DNA from: an uncultured Pelagibacteraceae bacterium | Lineage (GTDB): Bacteria > Pseudomonadota > Alphaproteobacteria > Pelagibacterales > Pelagibacteraceae | Length of the DNA: 64,000 nucleotides | Assembly: GCA_902595595.1 (NCBI GenBank) | Contig: CACJQX010000001.1 | Span: 1 to 64,000 of the forward strand | Reading direction: 5' to 3' | Part shown: piece after piece, positions 32,441 through 40,599 of the stretch | Position numbering within the stretch: the first letter of the stretch is position 1 | Layout of the letters: every line of letters starts with the position of its first letter | Position numbers and translations under genes: made by a program | Notes under the pieces: generated by a model | What the model was told of the DNA's origin: nothing | Seen by the model: only the letters and a program-made list of their open reading frames with translations | Databases searched by the model: none

Positions 32441-32623
32441 AATATTATTTAAGTTTTGGCAAAATATACCCTGATTTATGTATATAAAGCATAAAATAGG
32501 TCATATATATTGACCTTAATTTTTAAATTATTACCGCCAATTAACACGTTTTTAATTATTGCATAGCTATTATGCTTAAATCGAATTGTTTTAAATAAAT
32601 ACTTTATAAGTTACGAAGAAACA
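32441..32623. promoter_or_regulatory. Divergent gltD / uppP intergenic region with inverted repeat
   Basis: This 183-base gap must hold promoters for gltDB (minus) and uppP (plus). At 32498-32516 there is AGGTCATATATATTGACCT, a 6-base inverted repeat (AGGTCA/TGACCT) around a 7-base AT spacer, 58 bases before the gltD start, a plausible operator. A second, weaker repeat GCATA-5-TATGC is at 32561-32575. No riboswitch or tRNA-like fold was recognised. The regulator is unknown. Confidence 0.4.
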
Positions 32624-33388
32624 ATGTTTCAAAATATTATAGAAGTTTTAATTCTCTCTGCAATTCAAGGAATATCTGAATTTCTTCCTATTAGTTCTTC
32701 TGCTCATTTAATTTTGGTTTCTACTTTATATGAATTTAAATCTAGTTCTTTGCTTATTGATATTAGTCTCCATCTAGGTTCACTAATAGCTATAATTTAT
32801 TTTTTTAAAAATGAATTGTTTGATATCAGAAAAAATAAAAGAATTTTAAATTTAATTGTATTAGGATCTATTCCATTAATAATTGTTGGATACATACTTT
32901 ATAGTACAAATTTAATTTATCAGTTAAGAAATTTAGAAGTCATTGCCTGGACTACTTTAATATTCGCAATTATTTTATACATCTCAGACAAAAATCGATT
33001 TGATAAAAAAATTTCTTCAAATTTAAATTTTCAGTCAATAATATTTATAGGTGTTTTCCAAATTTTCTCTCTTGTACCCGGAGTGAGTAGGGCAGGAATT
33101 ACTATAACAGCTGCGAGAATTTTAAAATTTAATAGAGTAGATTCAAGTAAGATATCTTTTTTACTTTCAATCCCAGCATTAGCTGGAGCTAGTGTCTTAA
33201 GCTTGAAAGATGTTTTTGAACAATCAATTCAGTTTAATTACTTGGTTGTTATCGCAATTATATCTTCTTTTATTTTTTCTTTTCTAACAGTTAAATTCTT
33301 TTTAATTTATATAAATAAATTTTCAATGAATGCGTTTGTAATTTATAGAATAATAATTGCCTTAATTTTATTTAGTTTAATTTATTAA
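32624..33388 (+). CDS. uppP: Undecaprenyl-diphosphatase
   Basis: Dephosphorylates undecaprenyl pyrophosphate so that the lipid carrier can be reused for peptidoglycan and polysaccharide synthesis (BacA family). The 254-residue membrane protein shows the two signatures: IQGISEFLPISSSAHLILVS (residues about 14-33) and LVPGVSRAGITITAARIL. It has about seven or eight hydrophobic helices. The start ATG (32624) follows the gltD/uppP control region, and its stop overlaps that of the convergent DMT permease by four bases (TTAA). Confidence 0.95.
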   Translation: MFQNIIEVLILSAIQGISEFLPISSSAHLILVSTLYEFKSSSLLIDISLHLGSLIAIIYFFKNELFDIRKNKRILNLIVLGSIPLIIVGYILYSTNLIYQLRNLEVIAWTTLIFAIILYISDKNRFDKKISSNLNFQSIIFIGVFQIFSLVPGVSRAGITITAARILKFNRVDSSKISFLLSIPALAGASVLSLKDVFEQSIQFNYLVVIAIISSFIFSFLTVKFFLIYINKFSMNAFVIYRIIIALILFSLIY

Positions 33389-34278
33389 GGGTATTTCTTT
33401 TTAATTAATGGTAGTAATTGAGACAAAAGAACTCCACATAGAATAAAAAAGCATCCAAGTAAATTATTAACATCTAGAATTTGATTTAAAATAAACCAAG
33501 CAGCTATAGTCGCAAATACACCTTCAAGAGAAAAAATTATTGCAGCAGGTGCTGGAGTAATATTGCGCTGTGCATAAATTTGTAATACAAATGCAAATCC
33601 ACCAGATAATATACCTGCATATAAAATTGAATAAATTTCCATTAAAATATTGCTGAAAATAAATTCTTCATAAATAATTCCAATTATGAAAGAAAAAATA
33701 GCTACTATTAAAGTTTGAACTGCTCCTAAAGTAAGTGGTAGATTGTATTTTGTTACTATAATACCAGTAAAAATTATATGTGTACTCCAAAATAAAGCTC
33801 CAAGTACAACCAGAGTATCACCTAACCTTACTGTAGCATCATGAAAATTTGTTAATAAATAACCTCCGATCAAACATAGAATTACAGAAGGCCAGACACT
33901 CCAATGCATAGATTTTTTACCAAATAAAAAAATGATAATTGGCACCATGGGTACATAGAAAATTGTAAAGAAGGCAGCATTTGCAACATCCGTATATAAC
34001 AAAGCAACTTGTTGGAGTGCAGAACCTAAAAACAACGAAAGTCCTATCAACAATGAATAAATGATAAAAGTTTTTTTATCTAATCTGAATTCTGATTTAA
34101 AATTTTTTAACTCAAATAAGACAACAAGTGGAATTATAGCTAAAAATCCAACAAAAAACCTTACAGCATTAAATGTAAAGGGACCGATATTGTCCATGCC
34201 TGTGTCTTGAGCAATGAAAGTTGTGCCCCAAATGAAAGTGCACAATAAAGCACTGAATAACGAGATGGTTTTAGACAT
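33385..34278 (-). CDS. DMT-superfamily permease (EamA family)
   Basis: A 297-residue inner-membrane transporter with ten hydrophobic segments in two EamA repeats. The first repeat begins LFSALLCTFIWGTTFIAQ; the second begins GDTLVVLGALFWSTHIIFTG. Substrate is unknown; family members export amino acids, purines or other metabolites. It lies 6 bases downstream of aceF on the same strand, so it may be read with the pyruvate dehydrogenase operon, without functional proof. Confidence 0.88.
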   Translation of the reverse strand: MSKTISLFSALLCTFIWGTTFIAQDTGMDNIGPFTFNAVRFFVGFLAIIPLVVLFELKNFKSEFRLDKKTFIIYSLLIGLSLFLGSALQQVALLYTDVANAAFFTIFYVPMVPIIIFLFGKKSMHWSVWPSVILCLIGGYLLTNFHDATVRLGDTLVVLGALFWSTHIIFTGIIVTKYNLPLTLGAVQTLIVAIFSFIIGIIYEEFIFSNILMEIYSILYAGILSGGFAFVLQIYAQRNITPAPAAIIFSLEGVFATIAAWFILNQILDVNNLLGCFFILCGVLLSQLLPLIKKKYP

Positions 34279-34284
34279 TTCTTA

Positions 34285-35547
34285 TTATACGGCTAGTTTA
34301 TAAGCAAAATTTTTGCCTAAATTTTCTTTTAGATCATTATTAAACCTAGCTGCTTCAGCTCCATCAATAATTCTATGATCATAAGATAAAGAAATTGGCA
34401 GCATAGTTCTAGTTTGAAACTTTCCATTAATAAAAATTTGTTTTTTTTCTGATCTACCTACACCTAGTATAGCAACTTCAGGATAATTAATTATAGGAGT
34501 AAAAAATGAACCTCCTATACCTCCTAAACTCGTAATCGTCATCGAACCACCAAATAATTCCTTTTTATCAATTTTTAAATTTCTACAAAGTTCACTTACC
34601 TCTTTTAATTCTTTACTTATCAGAGAAATTTTTTTGTTATTTGCATTTCTTATTTTCGGAACCATTAATCCATTTGGCGTATCAACTGCTATCCCAATAT
34701 GGTAATATTTTTTTAAAGTCATTTTTCCAGTCTCAATTTCGTCGATAGAAGAATTAAAACTAGGAAATTTTTTAAGAGATGCAACTAAAGCCTTTATTAT
34801 AAAGGCCAGAGGTGTAATTTTAATTTTTTCTCCAGTATACATATCTGTTAATGAACTTCTAAAACTTTCCATTTCTGTTATGTCGGCTTCGTCGTGATTT
34901 GTAACATGAGGAATAGTTGTCCATGAATTTGTAAGATATTTTGATGATAATTTTTTTACTCTTGGTATATCTTTAATTTCTATTTCACCAAATTCAGAAT
35001 GTTCAAATTCGTTTTTAATTTTATCTGGTTTAATATCTTTTATTTCAACGTTGTTTTTTGAATTAGATGAAACAAATTTTTTAATATCGTCTTCAACAAC
35101 TCTGCCATCTTTCTGGCTTCCTGCTACTTGATTAATATCTACACCAAGTTCTCTAGCGAATTTTCTAGCTTTTGGACTTGCAGATGAAATGTCTGAAATA
35201 TTATTTTTAGAAAAAGTTTTTTCTTGGATTTCAGGTTTTATTACCTCAATTTTTTTAAACTCTTTTTCAATTTCTGGTTTTTCTTTAACTTCTTCATTTT
35301 TAACTTCAGAAGAACTCTCTATAGTTAAAATTAAGTCACCCTCTGAAACTTTGTCTCCTACTTTTATTTTTAAATTTTTAATTTTACCCTCTAAATTTGA
35401 TGGTATTTCTACGCTAGATTTATCACTTTCAATTGTTATTAGAGCATCATTTTTTTTAATTGTTTCACCTTCAGAAACTAATACCTCAATAACCTCAACA
35501 TCTTTAAAATCTCCGATATTTGGTACTTTAATCTCAGTTTCTGACAT
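34285..35547 (-). CDS. aceF: Dihydrolipoamide acetyltransferase (PDH E2)
   Basis: Core of the pyruvate dehydrogenase complex; transfers acetyl groups to CoA. The 420-residue protein has one N-terminal lipoyl domain (Lys43 in ESDKSSVE), a charged linker, the peripheral subunit-binding domain (SPKARKFARELGVDINQVAGSQKDGRV) and the catalytic domain with the active-site SYDHRIIDGAEAARF. E. coli E2 has three lipoyl domains; this has one, and another sits on the adjacent E1. aceE and aceF are contiguous with no spacer. No dihydrolipoamide dehydrogenase gene is present here. Confidence 0.96.
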   Translation of the reverse strand: MSETEIKVPNIGDFKDVEVIEVLVSEGETIKKNDALITIESDKSSVEIPSNLEGKIKNLKIKVGDKVSEGDLILTIESSSEVKNEEVKEKPEIEKEFKKIEVIKPEIQEKTFSKNNISDISSASPKARKFARELGVDINQVAGSQKDGRVVEDDIKKFVSSNSKNNVEIKDIKPDKIKNEFEHSEFGEIEIKDIPRVKKLSSKYLTNSWTTIPHVTNHDEADITEMESFRSSLTDMYTGEKIKITPLAFIIKALVASLKKFPSFNSSIDEIETGKMTLKKYYHIGIAVDTPNGLMVPKIRNANNKKISLISKELKEVSELCRNLKIDKKELFGGSMTITSLGGIGGSFFTPIINYPEVAILGVGRSEKKQIFINGKFQTRTMLPISLSYDHRIIDGAEAARFNNDLKENLGKNFAYKLAV

Positions 35548-38500
35548 TTATAATTTTGTTGGCATTGGTTTATTACTATCAATATTATACTTCTTCATGG
35601 CATCTTTTGCATATTTAGAAGTTATAAGCTGTTCTTTTGCCAAAATACTTAAACCGTAAGCAACCAAATGTTCTTTATCTACCTCAAAAAATTTTCTTAA
35701 ATTTTTTCTTGTATCACTTCTTCCAAAGCCATCTGCTCCTAATGAATAAAAACTTTTATTAGTATAAGATCTAATTTGATCTGAATTCATTCTCATATAA
35801 TCAGATGCAGCCATAATTGGGCCCTCAGTTTGGCCTAGGCATTGCTCAACATAAGATTTTTTAGGTTCTTTATCAGGATTTAAAAGATTATATCTTTCTA
35901 CCTCCATCCCATCTTTTCTTAATTCATTAAAACTTGTTACACTCCATATCTCGCTGTCAATTTGATAATCATTTTGCAAAATCTCTGCAGCAGACATCAT
36001 TTCCCTTAAGATTGTTCCTGATCCTAAAAGTTGGATTTTAGTTTTTTTGTATTTGTTAAATTCTTTTATTTTATACATACCCTTTAAAATGCCTTCCTCA
36101 CAATTTTTATCTTTTGGCATTTCTGGGTGTGAGTAATTTTCATTCATTGTTGTAATATAATAAAAAATATTCTCATTTTTCTCATGCATTCTTCTTAAAC
36201 CTTCTCGAAAAATTACAGCTAATTCGTAGTGAAATGTAGGATCGTAAGTTACACAATTTGGAATAGTTGATGCAATTAAATGACTATGTCCATCCTGGTG
36301 TTGTAAGCCTTCTCCAGCTAATGTTGTTCTTCCAGCTGTTGCACCAACCAAAAATCCTCTGGCCTGACTATCTCCGGCTGCCCAAGCTAGATCTCCTATT
36401 CTTTGGAAACCAAACATTGAATAAAATATATAAATTGGGATCATTTCGATATCATGATTAGTATACGCAGTGGCAGCAGCAATCCATGAAGACATAGCAC
36501 CTGCCTCATTGATACCTTCTTCTAAAACTTGACCACTTTTATCTTCTCTATAAGAACTTAATTGAGCAGCATCCTCAGGTTCATATTTTTGCCCCTCATG
36601 TGCATAAATTCCAATTTTTTGGAAAAAACCTTCCATACCAAACGTTCTGGCTTCATCAGGAATAATTGGAACTAATCTTGGAGATATATTTTTATCTCTT
36701 AATAAATTAGTTAGCATTCTCACAAGTGCCATTGTAGTAGACATTTCTTTTTCACCAGTCGATACTTTCATAAAATCAAAAATATCTTTGGTTGGTGCTT
36801 TTATTGGTTTTGCAAAAGTAGATCGTTCAGGTAAAAATCCACCTAATTTTATTCTTCTTTCTTTAATGTATTTTATTTCAGGTGATTTTTCATCAGGCTT
36901 AAAATATTCAATATTTCTCACCTGTTCATCTGTTAAAGGAACATCAAATCTATCTCTGTAATACATCAGATCATCAACATCTAATTTTTTAGTTTGGTGA
37001 GTAGTATTCACACTTTCACCAGATTTTCCCATTCCGTAACCTTTAATAGTTTTAGCGATAATTACAGTTGGACTTCCTTGATTTTTGGTTGCTTTATCGT
37101 ATGCGGCAAAAACTTTATGAGGATCATGACCGCCTCTGTTTAGCCGCCATATATCTTTATCAGACATGCTTGAAACTAATTCCAATGTTTTAGGAGATTT
37201 TCCAAAAAACTTTTCTCTTACATAAGCACCATCTCTTGCTTTCATTGCTTGATATTCACCATCTACGGTTTCATTCATAATTTTAACTAAGTGACCAGTT
37301 TTATCATTAGCAAGCAATGAGTCCCAATATGATCCCCAAATAACTTTTATTACATTCCAACCAGCACCTCTAAAACTTCCTTCAAGTTCTTGAATAATTT
37401 TTCCATTACCTCTAACTGGACCATCCAATCTTTGAAGGTTGCAATTGACTACAAAAATTAAATTATCTAAATTTTCTCTTGCAGCCAACCCAATTGCTCC
37501 CATTGACTCTGGCTCATCCATTTCTCCATCACCTAAAAAAGCCCATACTTTTCTTCCTTCATCTTTAATCAAACCTCTATTGATTAAATATTTCATGTAT
37601 CTAGCTTGATATATAGCAAGCATAGGGCCTAAACCCATAGATACTGTGGGGAACTGCCAAAATTTTGGCATTAACCAAGGGTGTGGATATGAAGATAAAC
37701 CTCCAGGTTTTACCTCTTGCCTAAAACTATCTAATTGTTTCTCATTTAATCTGCCCTCTAAGAATGCCCTTGCGTACATTCCTGGAGCACTATGTCCTTG
37801 GAAATATATTAAATCTCCACCAAATTTATTATTTTTTGCTCTCCAAAAATGGTTCATACCAACATCATATAATGTTGCAGCAGATGCAAATGTACCGATA
37901 TGTCCACCAAGCTCAGGATATTTTTTATTTGCTCGAACTACCATTGCTGCTGCATTCCATCTAATTAAAGATCTAATTCTTCTTTCAATATTTTGGTCAC
38001 CGCTAGACTTTACTTCAGCCTCAGGAGGTATTGTATTAATGTATGGAGTATTTTGAGTATAAGGAATATTCGCACCTTCACGATAAGCTTTGTTAATTAG
38101 TTCTTTAATTAAAAAGTGAGCTCTTTGATTTCCATCTTTCGAAATAACTGCAGATAAAGACTCTAACCAATCTTGGGTTTCAAGTGGATCAATATCAGTC
38201 CCATTAACTACTTGAATTGTGGATTGTTTTTTTTCAATTATAGATTCAGATATAATTTTTTTTTCCTCTTTTTTTTCAGCTATTGCTTCTTCAGCTTGTT
38301 TAATTATATTTTCTGTATCTTTAGGAATAGAGCTTTCTGATGATGTTTTTGATGATGATTTAAGGTTAATCAACAAATCTCCTTTAGAAACTTTATCACC
38401 AACTTTAACTGCTAAACTATCTACAGTCCCAGCCACTGTAGAAGGAATTTCAACGCTTGATTTATCACTTTCAATTGTGACTAATGGATCATTTTCTTTA

Positions 38501-38586
38501 ATTTGATCACCAGGTTTTACAAGTATCTCTATAACCTCAACATTTTCAAAGTCACCAATGTCAGGAACAAGTAATTTTTCGCTCAT
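35548..38586 (-). CDS. aceE: Pyruvate dehydrogenase E1, homodimeric, with N-terminal lipoyl domain
   Basis: Decarboxylates pyruvate with thiamine diphosphate and reductively acetylates lipoyl groups. The 1012-residue protein is about 125 residues longer than E. coli AceE (887). Residues 1-78 are a full lipoyl domain (Lys42 in ESDKSSVEIP), nearly the same as that of AceF next door. Residues 80-128 are a Ser/Glu/Lys linker. From about 130 (DIDPLETQDWLESL) it is a standard E1: the ThDP motif GDGEMDEPES...NCN, then the GGHDPHK, KTIKGYGMG, DEARTFGMEGFFQ and YSMFGFQRIGDL segments. The extra domain could dock in the same active site. An intriguing but readable domain fusion. Confidence 0.96.
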   Translation of the reverse strand: MSEKLLVPDIGDFENVEVIEILVKPGDQIKENDPLVTIESDKSSVEIPSTVAGTVDSLAVKVGDKVSKGDLLINLKSSSKTSSESSIPKDTENIIKQAEEAIAEKKEEKKIISESIIEKKQSTIQVVNGTDIDPLETQDWLESLSAVISKDGNQRAHFLIKELINKAYREGANIPYTQNTPYINTIPPEAEVKSSGDQNIERRIRSLIRWNAAAMVVRANKKYPELGGHIGTFASAATLYDVGMNHFWRAKNNKFGGDLIYFQGHSAPGMYARAFLEGRLNEKQLDSFRQEVKPGGLSSYPHPWLMPKFWQFPTVSMGLGPMLAIYQARYMKYLINRGLIKDEGRKVWAFLGDGEMDEPESMGAIGLAARENLDNLIFVVNCNLQRLDGPVRGNGKIIQELEGSFRGAGWNVIKVIWGSYWDSLLANDKTGHLVKIMNETVDGEYQAMKARDGAYVREKFFGKSPKTLELVSSMSDKDIWRLNRGGHDPHKVFAAYDKATKNQGSPTVIIAKTIKGYGMGKSGESVNTTHQTKKLDVDDLMYYRDRFDVPLTDEQVRNIEYFKPDEKSPEIKYIKERRIKLGGFLPERSTFAKPIKAPTKDIFDFMKVSTGEKEMSTTMALVRMLTNLLRDKNISPRLVPIIPDEARTFGMEGFFQKIGIYAHEGQKYEPEDAAQLSSYREDKSGQVLEEGINEAGAMSSWIAAATAYTNHDIEMIPIYIFYSMFGFQRIGDLAWAAGDSQARGFLVGATAGRTTLAGEGLQHQDGHSHLIASTIPNCVTYDPTFHYELAVIFREGLRRMHEKNENIFYYITTMNENYSHPEMPKDKNCEEGILKGMYKIKEFNKYKKTKIQLLGSGTILREMMSAAEILQNDYQIDSEIWSVTSFNELRKDGMEVERYNLLNPDKEPKKSYVEQCLGQTEGPIMAASDYMRMNSDQIRSYTNKSFYSLGADGFGRSDTRKNLRKFFEVDKEHLVAYGLSILAKEQLITSKYAKDAMKKYNIDSNKPMPTKL

Positions 38587-38714
38587 TTTTTAAAAAGTTT
38601 TATATACCCAAAAAAACATTATTGGATTTTATTTTAACACATTAATAAGGTTTTTTCGTTAATCTTGTATTTTTATTGTACAAAAAATAAAAAAATAAAT
38701 GAATTTTAAGCTTT

Positions 38715-39902
38715 TTAGCTTCTCTCAATACACATAGCTATCCCCATACCACCACCAATACAGAGTGCCGCACAACCTTTTTTTTTATCTTGCTTGATCA
38801 TTTCATGGACAAGTGTAACCAAAATTCTTGCACCAGAAGCTCCAATCGGATGACCTAAAGCGATTGCTCCTCCATTAACATTAACTTTTTGTTCAGGGAT
38901 TTTTAATTCTTTAATTACTGCAATACTTTGTGCTGCAAAAGCCTCATTAATTTCAAATAAATCCACTTCATCTATTTTCCAATTTGCTTTAGATAATGCT
39001 TCTTGAATTGAGGGTATGGGTCCCAGTCCCATTAATGAAGGCTCAACCCCACAAGTTGCCCAAGATACTATTTTAACCAATGACTCTAATGATTTTTTTT
39101 CTGCTTGCTCTCTAGACATTAAAACTAAGGCTGCAGCACCATCATTTATACCTGAGGAATTTCCAGGTGTTACAGTCCCATTTTCTTTAAATACTGTTTT
39201 TAGTTTTCTTAGATCGTCTATACTTAAATTTTCTCTAGGATGTTCATCTTTTTCAAAAATAAATTTTTTATCGCCATCTTCAATTTGTAATTTAATCAGC
39301 TCATCTTTAAATCTATTTTGGCTATAAGCTTTTTCTGTTTTTTTCTGAGAATTTAAAGAAAAATTATCTTGTTCATCTCTAGAAATTTTATATTTTTCAG
39401 CAACATTCTCGGCTGTAACACCCATATGATAATCATTAAATGAATCGAGTAGACCATCTTTTATCATTGTATCTACTAATTTGTTTTCAGAAAATTTTTT
39501 ATCTTCTCTATAATAAATTGCATGAGTTGCTCGAGACATATTTTCTTGACCTCCTGCAATGACTATTTTATTTTCTCCTAAACTTATTGATTGATATCCT
39601 GAAACAATAGATCTTAATCCAGATCCACAAACCTGATTAACAATATGAGCAGGTTTAGAAACTGGTACTCCTGCACCGATTGAAGCCTGTCTAGCAGGGT
39701 TTTGACCAAGTCCAGAAGTTAAAACGTGCCCCATAATTACTTCATCAACCTCCTCTGAATCTAATTTTGATTGATAAATTACTTCTTTAATTGCTATTGA
39801 TCCTAATTTTGATGCGCTAAGATTTTTTAACGACCCTTTGTATCTACCAATTGGAGTTCTTAGTGCTGAAGTAATAACAACATCGTTAGAATTTTTGCTC
39901 AT
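38715..39902 (-). CDS. Acetyl-CoA acetyltransferase (thiolase)
   Basis: Condenses two acetyl-CoA to acetoacetyl-CoA or cleaves 3-ketoacyl-CoA. The 395-residue protein has the acyl-accepting Cys in VNQVCGSGLRSI (about residue 90), the HPIGASGARI histidine, and the second catalytic Cys in CAALCIGGGMGIAM. The biosynthetic versus degradative direction cannot be decided by sequence alone; NEAFAAQ is typical of AtoB/PhaA-like enzymes. It lies 128 bases upstream of aceE on the same strand; that gap is AT-rich with nothing else recognised. Confidence 0.94.
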   Translation of the reverse strand: MSKNSNDVVITSALRTPIGRYKGSLKNLSASKLGSIAIKEVIYQSKLDSEEVDEVIMGHVLTSGLGQNPARQASIGAGVPVSKPAHIVNQVCGSGLRSIVSGYQSISLGENKIVIAGGQENMSRATHAIYYREDKKFSENKLVDTMIKDGLLDSFNDYHMGVTAENVAEKYKISRDEQDNFSLNSQKKTEKAYSQNRFKDELIKLQIEDGDKKFIFEKDEHPRENLSIDDLRKLKTVFKENGTVTPGNSSGINDGAAALVLMSREQAEKKSLESLVKIVSWATCGVEPSLMGLGPIPSIQEALSKANWKIDEVDLFEINEAFAAQSIAVIKELKIPEQKVNVNGGAIALGHPIGASGARILVTLVHEMIKQDKKKGCAALCIGGGMGIAMCIERS

Positions 39903-39975
39903 AAAGTAATTAACATAATATTTTATAAGTTAAATTACATCAAAAACTTTGATATACGGGATATATTATTAAAAA

Positions 39976-40052
39976 GGACCGCTGGCCAAATTGGATAAGG
40001 CGCTCGGCTACGAACCGGGAGATTCCAGATTCGAGTTCTGGGCGGTCCACCA
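39976..40052 (+). tRNA. tRNA-Arg (ACG)
   Basis: Acceptor stem GGACCGC at 39976-39982 pairs with GCGGTCC at 40042-40048. The anticodon loop CTACGAA gives anticodon ACG, read as ICG after deamination for CGU/CGC/CGA. D-arm, T-loop (TTCGAGT), discriminator A and encoded CCA (40050-40052) are present. It is followed by a small membrane peptide gene and a thioesterase on the same strand. Confidence 0.96.
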
Positions 40053-40066
40053 AAAAGGAAATAAAA

Positions 40067-40165
40067 ATGTTTAATTGGCTTTTGAATGCATCTTTACAAA
40101 AATCAGTAATTTATTTTTTTATAATTATTTTAATTATTTTATTAATTTTAACTTTTGTATTATAA
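40067..40165 (+). CDS. Predicted 32-residue membrane peptide
   Basis: A short open frame beginning MFNWLLNASLQKSVIYFF and ending in a 15-residue run of Ile, Leu, Thr and Val, that is, one transmembrane helix with a short amphipathic N-terminus. AAGGAA ends 7 bases before its ATG (40055-40060) and is a good ribosome binding site, better than those of many neighbours. It lies 14 bases after tRNA-Arg and 6 bases before the thioesterase ATG, as if in an operon with it. Function unknown; chance AT-rich ORFs can look hydrophobic, so it is only probable. Confidence 0.45.
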   Translation: MFNWLLNASLQKSVIYFFIIILIILLILTFVL

Positions 40166-40171
40166 AAAATT

Positions 40172-40597
40172 ATGAGCAGTAAATTTGAGCAAATAAGTAT
40201 TAAACCTGGATTTATGAAACACAATGGGGGTGTTTTATTTAGAACTATTTCAGAAAATGAATATGAATTTAAATCTATAATTAATGAAAATCATTTAAAT
40301 GCTGCTGGAATAACTCATGGGGGTTATTTATCTGCTTTAATAGATGCAGGAGCAGGAACAGCCGCGCATAGAGCTGCAGGAAATGCACCATGTGTAACTA
40401 TCTCTTTAGATATAAAATTTATAGGCACTTCAAAAGTTGGGGATGAAATTATTGGACATACAAAAATTTTAAAAAAAACAAATACTCTTGTTTTTTTATT
40501 TTGTGAGCTAAAGTGTAATGATAAAATAATTACCTCTGCATCTGGAGTATGGAAAATTATTAAAATAAAGCCTTCTAATTTAGGTCCAGGTGGGTAA
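40172..40597 (+). CDS. Hotdog-fold acyl-CoA thioesterase (PaaI family)
   Basis: A 141-residue PaaI/YbgC-type hotdog thioesterase. NAAGITHGGYLSALIDAGAGTAAHRAA is the central helix with its catalytic HGG, and the strand VTISLDIKFIGTSKVGDEI follows. It likely hydrolyses an aromatic or medium-chain acyl-CoA; the substrate is unknown. It ends 2 bases before the convergent TRAP permease stop. Confidence 0.85.
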   Translation: MSSKFEQISIKPGFMKHNGGVLFRTISENEYEFKSIINENHLNAAGITHGGYLSALIDAGAGTAAHRAAGNAPCVTISLDIKFIGTSKVGDEIIGHTKILKKTNTLVFLFCELKCNDKIITSASGVWKIIKIKPSNLGPGG

Positions 40598-40599
40598 TT

